Origin: an uncultured Eubacterium sp.
GTDB lineage: Bacteria > Bacillota > Clostridia > Lachnospirales > Lachnospiraceae
DNA: 57,145 nucleotides
Direction: 5' to 3'
NCBI GenBank assembly: GCA_910584345.1
Contig: CAJTZX010000025.1
Coordinates: 1-57,145 of the forward strand
Part shown: in pieces, positions 7,017-12,903 of the stretch
Numbering within the stretch: the first letter of the stretch is position 1
Layout of the letters: every line of letters begins with the position of its first letter
The notes under the pieces: model-generated
The model's database searches: none
What the model saw: the letters and a program-made list of their open reading frames with translations, nothing else
Told to the model about the DNA's origin: nothing
Made by a program: the position numbers and the translations under genes

Positions 7017-7307
7017 TCACCTCCTGATCTTAAGCAAATAAACCTCCTGAAAATTAGAAAACCATATATTCCAAACGGTTCCATCATCCCGAATTACCAT
7101 AGCTTTATCAATTACAGCGTCTGGTATAAGAACCCGGCAGATATGCCCCTGGCATTGCTTTTCTTCTGCATAGCAATACGGCTCATTACCACCCCTTTTT
7201 ACTTTTCCGAAGCGCACATAAATATTACCGTTTTCAGCTCCGTGCTTATGGTAAAATGGTATGTCACTTATGCTTACTTCCTCTGTTGGCAAATCACTTA
7301 GTTTCAT
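7017..7307 (-). CDS. Hypothetical phage protein, 96 aa
   Basis: The start at MKLSDLPTEEVS is supported by GAAAGGAGTAAAAGGT; the longer frame runs over the neighbouring gene. The protein is beta-rich with PYCYAEEKQCQGHIC in the middle. It overlaps the end of the 66 aa gene upstream by a few bases, so the two are probably coupled. No family recognised. Confidence 0.6.
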   Translation of the reverse strand: MKLSDLPTEEVSISDIPFYHKHGAENGNIYVRFGKVKRGGNEPYCYAEEKQCQGHICRVLIPDAVIDKAMVIRDDGTVWNIWFSNFQEVYLLKIRR

Positions 7308-7494
7308 ACCTTTTACTCCTTTCTTCAAACTCTTTACGCTGCCGTACTTTATCAAGAAAGCCATCGGCCTGTCCATGATGAACAGGCACCCACTCTTCTT
7401 TTTCGCCAATACCCGTCTGAGTTGGAAGCTGTGAATCATATACTGCAACGTACTTGCCAGTTGCGGTATTACGAAAAATTGTAAACGCAGCCAT
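7294..7494 (-). CDS. Hypothetical small protein, 66 aa
   Basis: The start at MAAFTIFRNTATG has AAGGGGGC upstream. The sequence suggests a small beta domain followed by a basic helical tail (RQRKEFEERSKRYETK). It lies between the 48 aa and 96 aa genes in one unit. Function unknown. Confidence 0.55.
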   Translation of the reverse strand: MAAFTIFRNTATGKYVAVYDSQLPTQTGIGEKEEWVPVHHGQADGFLDKVRQRKEFEERSKRYETK

Positions 7495-7507
7495 ATTCAA
7501 AGCCCCC

Positions 7508-7654
7508 TTAAATTGCCTTTGCATTAGCGCTAAACCATTTTGCACCAATAATAAAGCGTTCACCGTCACAAACTCTTACATAAGTTACTTTTGCTGGGGT
7601 TTTGTGTATTACCTTTACCACAGTACCGTTAATTGTATACATTGTATTTCTCAT
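7508..7654 (-). CDS. Hypothetical small protein, 48 aa
   Basis: The frame starts MRNTMYTINGTVVK, has GGAGGTAAATAAAA directly upstream, and reads as a small beta barrel-like sequence (KVTYVRVCDGERFIIG). It is the first gene behind promoter copy F and ends 14 bp before the next gene. Function unknown. Confidence 0.55.
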   Translation of the reverse strand: MRNTMYTINGTVVKVIHKTPAKVTYVRVCDGERFIIGAKWFSANAKAI

Positions 7655-7698
7655 TTTTATTTACCTCCGAACTTATTTTTTTTTCATTTGATATATTA

Positions 7699-7727
7699 AT
7701 TTTAACGTGTTTGCTGAATTCCGTATG
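7699..7727 (-). promoter_or_regulatory. Accessory-array promoter, copy F
   Basis: CATACG (7722-7727) and TAAAAT (7699-7704) are 17 bp apart on the minus strand, flanked by TATGTCGGCATACGG and TTAATATATCAAATG. It drives the four-gene unit 7654 down to 6821. Confidence 0.75.
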
Positions 7728-7808
7728 CCGACATAACTAACAGGATTTTAGTGATTTTGCTATGCGGCTTTACTGGTTTTGCTTAGCGCCCCGAAGGGCA
7801 CCAGCTTT

Positions 7809-7994
7809 TTAATATCCTGCGGCATTCTGCATTGCTGAATCAACAGATTCGCCATCTTCGATTGCATAGAGGATTTCAATAATATCTTCTTCATTAAATC
7901 CATCAGCTTCCAGGTTTTCAACCAGCTCAGTAATATCGGAAGTATTCATGCCGTCGATCATCAATTCCGGGATAAGTTCTTTTACTTTAGTCAT
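7809..7994 (-). CDS. Hypothetical acidic small protein, 61 aa
   Basis: This acidic helical protein (MTKVKELIPELMIDG, then ENLEADGFNEEDII) resembles small DNA-mimic-like or adaptor proteins in composition only. Its ATG lacks a strong site nearby: the leader has an AGGAG/CTCCT hairpin and a seven-codon ATG frame overlapping the start, so translation may be coupled. Single gene behind promoter copy G. Confidence 0.5.
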   Translation of the reverse strand: MTKVKELIPELMIDGMNTSDITELVENLEADGFNEEDIIEILYAIEDGESVDSAMQNAAGY

Positions 7995-8101
7995 TGATTT
8001 TCTTTTTGGCTCATGATATAATTCTTATCAGGAGCTTGTCTCCTTTCTGAATCGGTTGCTGGTAACAACTGATTCGTATTTTTGTTTTATTTGTTATATT
8101 T

Positions 8102-8130
8102 ATTATAGCGTGTTTGCTGAAATCCGTATG
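8102..8130 (-). promoter_or_regulatory. Accessory-array promoter, copy G
   Basis: CATACG (8125-8130) and TATAAT (8102-8107) are 17 bp apart on the minus strand. The -10 is a full consensus here. It serves the 61 aa gene after a ~105 bp leader. Confidence 0.75.
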
Positions 8131-8162
8131 CTGACAAAGCGCACAGGATTTCAGCAGATTTG

Positions 8163-8333
8163 CTATGCATATTTTTCTACTGTTACCTCGCTGTCCATCC
8201 CGTTTTTAATTTCCAGCATTACCATATTATCAAGCCAGACACAGTTTTCTTTTATTTCATCGATCTGCTTAGCAGCTTCTTTCCGGCTAGTATACTTTAT
8301 AATCTGCTGGCCATTGACAAAATACTGCTTCAT
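8163..8333 (-). CDS. Hypothetical small protein, 56 aa
   Basis: The start at MKQYFVNGQQII has AAGGAGGCGC upstream. The sequence has KYTSRKEAAKQIDEI, a small helical segment, and an acidic end. It follows the 77 aa gene by 19 bp in the unit behind promoter copy H. Function unknown. Confidence 0.55.
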   Translation of the reverse strand: MKQYFVNGQQIIKYTSRKEAAKQIDEIKENCVWLDNMVMLEIKNGMDSEVTVEKYA

Positions 8334-8352
8334 GCTTTGCGCCTCCTTAAAT

Positions 8353-8586
8353 TTATGTTTCATTTGAAACTTTTTCATCATATTGTTTAAAACGTTTTTC
8401 TAACTCTATTTTCTTTCGCACTTCTTCTACAACAGCCTCTGGTGTTCGGCAGCTAAAAAATGTTGGGTTTGATACCTGCGCAATCTGCTCAATTTCTTTA
8501 GCGTCTTTTTCCCAGTCTAATAATTTTAAAGCGTCCCATCTTATCTTATTTGCTTTTTTCCCTCTAATATTTCTTAATGTCAGCAT
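8353..8586 (-). CDS. Hypothetical small protein, 77 aa
   Basis: This charged, helical protein (MLTLRNIRGKKANKI, then EVRKKIELEKRFKQYDEK) has CCGGAGGTTAAAA ahead of the ATG. It is the first gene behind promoter copy H. Composition suggests a nucleic-acid or coiled-coil role, but no family is recognised. Confidence 0.55.
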   Translation of the reverse strand: MLTLRNIRGKKANKIRWDALKLLDWEKDAKEIEQIAQVSNPTFFSCRTPEAVVEEVRKKIELEKRFKQYDEKVSNET

Positions 8587-8632
8587 ATTTTTAACCTCCG
8601 GGCATTTAATTTGTGTTTCATTTGATATATCA

Positions 8633-8661
8633 ATTATAGCGTGTTTGCTGAATCTCGTATG
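8633..8661 (-). promoter_or_regulatory. Accessory-array promoter, copy H
   Basis: CATACG (8656-8661) and TATAAT (8633-8638) are 17 bp apart on the minus strand, with a perfect GTATGCCGGCATAC palindrome over the -35. TTGATATATCAA follows the -10. The palindrome suggests a dimeric activator site. Confidence 0.8.
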
Positions 8662-8725
8662 CCGGCATACCCGCCAGACTTGCGGCAGTTTTACTATGCG
8701 ATTCTGCTAAATAACTAAGGCCAGG

Positions 8726-8960
8726 TAGCAGATGCAGCACTTTAAAATGAAGTGCTGCTCTAAGTGCTGCACCCTTTAAGCCTTGGCATTACTGGCTTTC
8801 AAGCAAAATGTAGCACTTGTAGCACTTATATTCTTTAATAATATATTAAAATAAGAATATAAGGATAATACATATACCCCTTACCTCTTAATTCTTAAAT
8901 ATAAAAGTTTATAGAAACAGTGCTAATCTACTACAAGTGCTACATGCAGCTTAGACGGTC
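8726..8960. repeat. Iteron-rich region, inverted partial copy of 37940-38170
   Basis: The region contains a 25 bp hairpin (8734-8758: GCAGCACTT, 7 nt, AAGTGCTGC), further AAGTGCTGC and GTAGCACTT units, and an AT-rich core around 8830-8900. The hairpin is identical in sequence, reversed, at 38131-38155, and the rest aligns loosely with that region in opposite orientation. Repeated short units beside an AT-rich core suggest a replication origin or a binding region for the phage initiator. No gene is seen here. Confidence 0.6.
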
Positions 8961-8970
8961 TGTTTTAAGC

Positions 8971-9002
8971 AGAAAGCCTGCCATTTTACTGGCAGGCTTT
9001 CT
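8971..9002 (-). terminator. Strong hairpin after the 58 aa gene
   Basis: AGAAAGCCTGCC and GGCAGGCTTTCT form a perfect 12 bp stem with an 8 nt loop, 12 bases after the stop of the gene at 9014-9190. The U-run is weak, so it may act as a terminator or as an mRNA 3' end stabiliser. Confidence 0.65.
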
Positions 9003-9013
9003 GGCCCTTTACT

Positions 9014-9190
9014 TTAGCCCTTACATCTGGCGCTGCAAGCTATGCCTTTTTGCGATCTGGCCCATTCTTCATAGGCTTTGCGGTTTGCCGGGTCTTCATA
9101 AAACTCATTCATTTTGTCTAATAAAGTTCTCAGCATCCGCCGTTCAATCTCGACCGCACAAGATTGTTTCAAATCTTTTGTTTTAGCCAT
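9014..9190 (-). CDS. Small conserved phage protein, 58 aa (paralogue of 47717-47890)
   Basis: The protein reads MAKTKDLKQSCAVEIERR, then MNEFYEDPANRKAYEEW, and is clearly paralogous to the 57 aa protein at 47717-47890 (VNEFYDNPANRQAFEAW). No ribosome site precedes its ATG. Instead a short upstream frame (9183-9248) with a good site overlaps its start by 8 bases, so translation is probably coupled. Function unknown; both copies look like phage early-region proteins. Confidence 0.65.
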   Translation of the reverse strand: MAKTKDLKQSCAVEIERRMLRTLLDKMNEFYEDPANRKAYEEWARSQKGIACSARCKG

Positions 9191-9248
9191 TTACTTTTTC
9201 TGAGTTTTGCGCTACAATAACCTTTGATATAGGAAGGTTATTGAGCAC
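9183..9248 (-). CDS. Possible 21 aa leader peptide coupled to the 58 aa gene
   Basis: A GTG start with AAGGAG nine bases upstream opens a 21-residue frame that stops inside the first codons of the next gene. Its end (VAQNSEKVNG) resembles the end of the Cro-like protein at 47896 (KKVAQKATMR), which precedes the paralogue of the next gene, so it may be a remnant of that arrangement. An AATAACC/GGTTATT hairpin lies within it. Confidence 0.4.
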   Translation of the reverse strand: MLNNLPISKVIVAQNSEKVNG

Positions 9249-9269
9249 AGGCTCTTTCTCCTTTCCGGG

Positions 9270-9288
9270 CCGGCTGATGGGCAGCCGG
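9270..9288. other. CCGGCTG/CAGCCGG hairpin
   Basis: A 7 bp GC-rich stem with a 5 nt loop is followed on the plus strand by TCCTATTTTT. On the minus strand it sits in the leader between promoter copy I and the leader peptide. It could stop plus-strand transcription or pause the minus-strand leader; nothing decides between them. Confidence 0.4.
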
Positions 9289-9325
9289 TCCTATTTTTAT
9301 CAGATTTGTTTCATCTGATATATTT

Positions 9326-9354
9326 ATTATAGCGTGTCTGCTAAATTCCGTATG
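9326..9354 (-). promoter_or_regulatory. Accessory-array promoter, copy I
   Basis: CATACG (9349-9354) and TATAAT (9326-9331) are 17 bp apart on the minus strand. It is the outermost copy and serves the leader peptide and the 58 aa gene. It is divergent from the plus-strand cassette promoter at 9450. Confidence 0.75.
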
Positions 9355-9449
9355 CCGACGTAACTAACGGAAAACCGGCAATCTTTTTATACAGTTTTTA
9401 TTGATACTGCTATATTACGAAATATTTTAAAAAAAAGGTATATCATTTT

Positions 9450-9478
9450 TTACACATTTATAGTAGAATATTATATAC
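9450..9478 (+). promoter_or_regulatory. Promoter of the plus-strand two-gene cassette
   Basis: TTTACA and TATATA are separated by 17 bp, about 25 bp before the ribosome site AAGGAG (9491-9496). It looks like an ordinary sigma-A promoter, unlike the nine array promoters, and so should be active in the lysogen. Confidence 0.55.
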
Positions 9479-9508
9479 AAAACTTATCGAAAGGAGAAAA
9501 AATGAATT

Positions 9509-9691
9509 ATGCTATTAACAGAAACAGATTTAAAAGGTTTTACACAAACAGAAACTGACGTACTTAATAAAAATGATGACCATGATTTTGGCGAAGTCTT
9601 ACGTACATGCCGAATTGGCGAACCTAAAACACGTGGGCATATGTTAAGATACGCAGATGGCCAAGAGCGGGCCTTTTCATTTGACGACTAA
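9509..9691 (+). CDS. Hypothetical small protein, 60 aa, first gene of plus-strand cassette
   Basis: The acidic small protein starts MLLTETDLKGFTQTE and ends RAFSFDD. AAGGAG lies 12 bases upstream. A closer ATG at 9502 opens an overlapping 18-codon frame in another register, which may be a leader. The gene is followed by AAGGAG and the 217 aa gene 15 bp later. The small-plus-larger layout is reminiscent of toxin-antitoxin or immunity pairs, but no family is recognised. Confidence 0.55.
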   Translation: MLLTETDLKGFTQTETDVLNKNDDHDFGEVLRTCRIGEPKTRGHMLRYADGQERAFSFDD

Positions 9692-9706
9692 AGGAGCTGG
9701 ACACAA

Positions 9707-10360
9707 ATGAACAATAAAAAGCCATCAGATACCTTTCAAGAATTATATTACAGTATTATCGATGTACTTTTTAAGGAAATACTTGATGCAAATATCAATT
9801 TGTGCCTAAAATCTCCAGTAGTGCAATATGAAATTTGTAGCAAATTTGAGAATTATAAAAAACAGGCTCTAAATTTTATGGAAGGCAAACGATTAGACCG
9901 GCATAAATTAGCAGCTTGTATATGCGGGGCCGTTGCTGACGCTAAGCCTTTGCTTGGCGTCGGCCATGTTAAAATTTCAGAAACAGTAAACGAACGCCTT
10001 GCATTATACGTTGGCCTTCATACAATAAAGCAATATATGCAATATGATTTTTTAGAAAAAATAGAACCATATACACAGTATGAAAGGTTTTTGACTTACA
10101 TACAATCTTATTTTGTAATGGAATTTCCTTCTGAGCATATTTGCGACAAGCCAAACTACATCAACAACTTAAGCAACGCTTTATATTGGCGTCATATGGA
10201 ATGTAATTCCTTAAAGAAAGAGTGCTTTCTTAATTATGACATTTTAGCGTACTCTACAATATTTTATCATTTAGATTTATATAACAGACCTCAGATGGAG
10301 CAATGCTACTACAATTTTGTAGAACAAGAGAAAAATGCATTTAATAATCAGCAATTTTAA
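9707..10360 (+). CDS. Unknown protein, 217 aa, second gene of plus-strand cassette
   Basis: This soluble alpha-helical protein has a central segment DRHKLAACICGAVADAKPL (about residues 64-82) and a C-terminus rich in Tyr, Cys and Phe. There is no signal peptide or membrane span. It is on the plus strand between minus-strand accessory and lysis genes, has its own promoter upstream and a bidirectional terminator downstream, and is less GC-rich than the structural genes. It is a good candidate for lysogen-expressed exclusion or defence; this is inference from position only. Confidence 0.65.
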   Translation: MNNKKPSDTFQELYYSIIDVLFKEILDANINLCLKSPVVQYEICSKFENYKKQALNFMEGKRLDRHKLAACICGAVADAKPLLGVGHVKISETVNERLALYVGLHTIKQYMQYDFLEKIEPYTQYERFLTYIQSYFVMEFPSEHICDKPNYINNLSNALYWRHMECNSLKKECFLNYDILAYSTIFYHLDLYNRPQMEQCYYNFVEQEKNAFNNQQF

Positions 10361-10407
10361 TTTATTTTTGTGCTCTTACAAAATTTGTTCAGTAGCTCTT
10401 AATTCGC

Positions 10408-10472
10408 CCATATTCGCATTTTAAGGTTAAGCCTGGTCATTATCAGCCTAAAGCCCTAAAATGCGAATATGG
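10408..10472. repeat. Dispersed inverted-repeat element, copy R3
   Basis: Arms CCATATTCGCATTTTA and TAAAATGCGAATATGG pair perfectly over 16 bp. Compared with copies R4 and R5, bases change in both arms together (TTTGAG to TTCGCA on the left, CTCAAA to TGCGAA on the right), so pairing is preserved. This is the best single argument that the stem is selected. Confidence 0.85.
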
Positions 10473-10515
10473 AGCTTCTTGGTTAGTCCAGAATATCAAA
10501 TCTAAGGCGAAAAGA

Positions 10516-10541
10516 AAATAGACGGCCAAAGCCGCCTATTT
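10516..10541. terminator. Bidirectional terminator between converging genes
   Basis: AAATAG-A-CGGC, loop CAAA, GCCG-C-CTATTT forms a hairpin with A-rich and T-rich flanks on both sides. It lies between the plus-strand cassette ending at 10360 and the minus-strand 47 aa gene ending at 10549. Confidence 0.7.
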
Positions 10542-10548
10542 AATAAGT

Positions 10549-10692
10549 TTACTCTGTTTTACCTGAACCGCAATTTGATACAATCTGAATGTCATGGCCC
10601 AGTCTTTTTAGCCCTTCCTTAACACGCAGACAAATTTCATCCCATTCTTTTAAGAGACGCGCCTTATAACCATCTACAAATATCTTAAACAC
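10549..10692 (-). CDS. Possible small protein, 47 aa
   Basis: The open frame reads (V)FKIFVDGYKARLLKEWDE and ends IVSNCGSGKTE, which has protein-like composition. The start is uncertain: GTG at 10692 lies inside the GGGAGGTG site, and an ATA at 10683 has better spacing. It precedes the bidirectional terminator and follows repeat R4. Confidence 0.4.
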   Translation of the reverse strand: MFKIFVDGYKARLLKEWDEICLRVKEGLKRLGHDIQIVSNCGSGKTE

Positions 10693-10713
10693 CTCCCAGA
10701 TTGCGCACGGTCT

Positions 10714-10776
10714 CCATATTTGAATTTTAACAGTCTGCTTAGTTTATAAGCCTAAGGCCTTAAAACTCAAATATGG
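10714..10776. repeat. Dispersed inverted-repeat element, copy R4
   Basis: Arms CCATATTTGAATTTTAA and TTAAAACTCAAATATGG enclose a loop with an inner GCTTA/TAAGC stem. It lies just after the endolysin stop, in the same orientation as R1, R3, R5 and R6. Confidence 0.8.
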
Positions 10777-10792
10777 GCGTTTTATGGCTTCT

Positions 10793-11587
10793 TTACTGTT
10801 TTACACGGACCTTGCCTTTATACGCCAAAGGCACCCAGTAACCAGACTGCATTTTCCCCCAGGCGTCTTCGCCAATATATTGAACCTTTTTCAGCCGGAA
10901 GGCCTGGCCTTTTTTAAATACAGCAGCGCCGAACTTGTTTCTGCTCTTTTTACGTACGGCATCAGACAGGTCTTTGAATTTAACAGTATTTTTTCCAGTT
11001 CCTGCACTTGTCCGTAAATACCCGGCCTGCGTAACAATATATCGTGCATTTTCTTCAAAAGTAAATTTATGTAGCCGGTTTTTGAATTTTTCCCAGACAG
11101 CATTGTCCATAAAATAAACCGGACAGTGTTTCCCGTTTACGTCGAAATGGCGTACTACATGGCTAATATCAATATTATATTTTTTCATCAGCTCTTTGCA
11201 TATCTCAGCAGCGTTTGCCATTGTTTTTTCTGTCGCCTGGTATTTGCCGTCCCGTTTTGTATCGCACATTTCAATACTGATACTGTTGGCATTGGTCACA
11301 ATGCCGTATAACTTTCCGCCGCCAGTCGAACCACAGTCTGTATACTTGCTTCCGCCAACAGACCAGGCTATATAATTGTCCAGGACAGACCTTGTAATGC
11401 TGTCATCGTCTACAAAATAATGCGCTGACGCATGACGGTCTGGGGACTGGAAATATTTTGCGTTCGCTTCGTCTGAATCGCCGTCGTTTGCCGTATAGTG
11501 CAGCACAATATACTTAATATCTGAAACTGGCCTTTGCTTGCCAACATTACTGTTATGTGCAAGCGCTGTCTTTCTTATCGCTCCCAT
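10793..11587 (-). CDS. Endolysin: N-acetylmuramoyl-L-alanine amidase, 264 aa
   Basis: This is an Amidase_2 (T7-lysozyme-like) zinc enzyme cutting the amide between muramic acid and the stem peptide. H30 in VLHYTAN, H147 in VRHFDV and C155 in KHCPVYF are the expected zinc ligands, and E106 lies in SISIEM. Residues from ~180 form SH3-like cell-wall binding repeats (YIVTQAGYLRT, RLKKVQYIG). It follows the holin gene by 12 bp on the same strand, forming the lysis module. Confidence 0.93.
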   Translation of the reverse strand: MGAIRKTALAHNSNVGKQRPVSDIKYIVLHYTANDGDSDEANAKYFQSPDRHASAHYFVDDDSITRSVLDNYIAWSVGGSKYTDCGSTGGGKLYGIVTNANSISIEMCDTKRDGKYQATEKTMANAAEICKELMKKYNIDISHVVRHFDVNGKHCPVYFMDNAVWEKFKNRLHKFTFEENARYIVTQAGYLRTSAGTGKNTVKFKDLSDAVRKKSRNKFGAAVFKKGQAFRLKKVQYIGEDAWGKMQSGYWVPLAYKGKVRVKQ

Positions 11588-11599
11588 TTTATGCCTCCT

Positions 11600-11830
11600 T
11601 TATACTTCATTATTTGTCTCTGGTATGCCGGCAACCGAAGTCAGCATAGAGATTACACCGGCAAGCAGGGCTGTGCCTGCAACTGTTCCCCAATCCACCT
11701 GAGAAATCGTTGCAGCCGCCGGCAGTAAAGCTACTGCTGCCTGGGCTGTTGTCTTAATGGCTCTGATACCTGCGGCCTTTGCCCATTTTACTGTATCTGT
11801 AGAATCCTTAAAAACATTATTTTTAAACAT
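11600..11830 (-). CDS. Phage holin, r1t/LL-H-like, 76 aa
   Basis: The protein has a short N-terminal amphipathic region (KAAGIRAIKTTAQAAVALL) and two hydrophobic segments (about 26-46 and 49-66), a pattern typical of small Gram-positive phage holins that open the membrane for the endolysin. It lies directly upstream of the amidase gene. Confidence 0.85.
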   Translation of the reverse strand: MFKNNVFKDSTDTVKWAKAAGIRAIKTTAQAAVALLPAAATISQVDWGTVAGTALLAGVISMLTSVAGIPETNNEV

Positions 11831-11851
11831 ATGATATTTTCCTTCCTATAC

Positions 11852-11879
11852 TTGTATTTTTATTTTCCTCTGCTATAAT
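11852..11879 (+). promoter_or_regulatory. Promoter of the plus-strand gene 11929-12153
   Basis: TTGTAT and a consensus TATAAT are separated by 16 bp on the plus strand, about 50 bp before the start codon. It looks like a host-type promoter inside the otherwise minus-strand lysis region. Confidence 0.65.
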
Positions 11880-11928
11880 GTATTTATAGGTATTGCCGTA
11901 CCAAATACATTCAGCAAAGGAGATTTTT

Positions 11929-12153
11929 ATGTTTCAATTTCATTTTGTTTATTCAGACGGAAACAGCTATGATGTTAAAAATGTTAATTACATAGCGGTT
12001 AAGTCCTCTTCCAGTTTTACAACAATAACAGAAGATAAAATTCTTACAGCTTTTATCCCTATTCGCTCAATGTGCTTATATACTACAAATGGCGTTGTTT
12101 CCATTTCTGATTCCGAGCTAATACGCATTGACATTTTAAAGCAAGAATCTTAA
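11929..12153 (+). CDS. Plus-strand moron protein, 74 aa
   Basis: The protein begins MFQFHFVYSDGNSYDV and reads as a small beta-rich domain. The start has AAAGGAGATTTTT upstream. It sits alone on the plus strand between the holin and tail-end genes, with its own promoter and a 4 bp overlap with the convergent 47 aa gene. I recall similar short proteins in other Firmicute phages, but the function is unknown. It is probably expressed in the lysogen. Confidence 0.65.
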   Translation: MFQFHFVYSDGNSYDVKNVNYIAVKSSSSFTTITEDKILTAFIPIRSMCLYTTNGVVSISDSELIRIDILKQES

Positions 12154-12293
12154 TCATCAAGGTCAATTTCTATAATAAGTTTTATTGCATTATCGGGATT
12201 GGCCTTTTTAAGTTCTGTTAATTTTTCAAATATGACTGGTAAAGCATCAAGATATTTTGCCTTAATTTTTATATCTACTGGTACTTGCGTCAT
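12150..12293 (-). CDS. Hypothetical small protein, 47 aa
   Basis: The frame starts MTQVPVDIKIKAKYLDA and ends IIEIDLDD. It converges with the plus-strand moron and overlaps its stop by 4 bp. It directly follows the XhlA-like gene by 15 bp, so it is probably in the lysis transcript. Function unknown. Confidence 0.55.
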   Translation of the reverse strand: MTQVPVDIKIKAKYLDALPVIFEKLTELKKANPDNAIKLIIEIDLDD

Positions 12294-12308
12294 ACATCAA
12301 TCACCCCT

Positions 12309-12644
12309 TTACATTCCAATTTGTGTAAAAATAAAGCCGACCATAATACCGATAACGGCAGTTATAAAATAGCCTGTCACTTTCCGCCACATTTCACCGT
12401 CCCGGCTTTCCAGGACTTCCAGCCTATGGCCCTGCTGCTCCTGCTCCTTTACCATGCTTTCCATATTAACGGCAAGGGTTTTAATAGCAGTTGTAAGCTC
12501 CCCGATCTGATGTACGTTTTGCTCCAGTTCATCAATGCGGTGGTTTTGGCGTTTATCTTCGTCTGAAAGACGCTGGTTTTCGCTGTTCATTAATTGGCAG
12601 AATGCGTCATGCTCTGCTTTTGTAAGCGGTCTTTGTCCGTCCAT
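12309..12644 (-). CDS. XhlA-like membrane-anchored coiled-coil protein, 111 aa
   Basis: Residues ~20-80 are a heptad-like helical region (QNHRIDELEQNVHQIGEL), and the C-terminus (about 89-109, GYFITAVIGIMVGFIF) is one membrane span. This is the layout of XhlA/hemolysin-type lysis accessory proteins. It lies between the tail-end genes and the holin-endolysin pair. Confidence 0.7.
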   Translation of the reverse strand: MDGQRPLTKAEHDAFCQLMNSENQRLSDEDKRQNHRIDELEQNVHQIGELTTAIKTLAVNMESMVKEQEQQGHRLEVLESRDGEMWRKVTGYFITAVIGIMVGFIFTQIGM

Positions 12645-12662
12645 GGCAAACCGTCTCCTTTC

Positions 12663-12878
12663 TTACATCATTCTTGTTTCTTCCGGGAATTTTGCAAGCT
12701 CTGCTTCAAGCTCATTAACCTCTGCCCGCCAGAGTTCACGCTTTTCTTTTGTTTCTGCGTATTCTTCTTCGGTCAATGCGCCCTCTGCAAACTTAAGCGC
12801 CTGGTAATCTGTCCCTGCAAGCATTTGTTTCTTTACTACAATTTCACTCTCGATCATGTATTTTGGTTTGTCACCCAT
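12663..12878 (-). CDS. Hypothetical tail-end protein, 71 aa
   Basis: The start MGDKPKYMIESEIV has AAAGGAGGCCG upstream; the longer frame lacks a site. The protein is helical and charged. It lies between the DGR reverse transcriptase and the XhlA-like gene, where XkdX-type small tail proteins are often found. Function unknown. Confidence 0.55.
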   Translation of the reverse strand: MGDKPKYMIESEIVVKKQMLAGTDYQALKFAEGALTEEEYAETKEKRELWRAEVNELEAELAKFPEETRMM

Positions 12879-12903
12879 AAAATACGGCCTCCTTTTAATT
12901 TGA

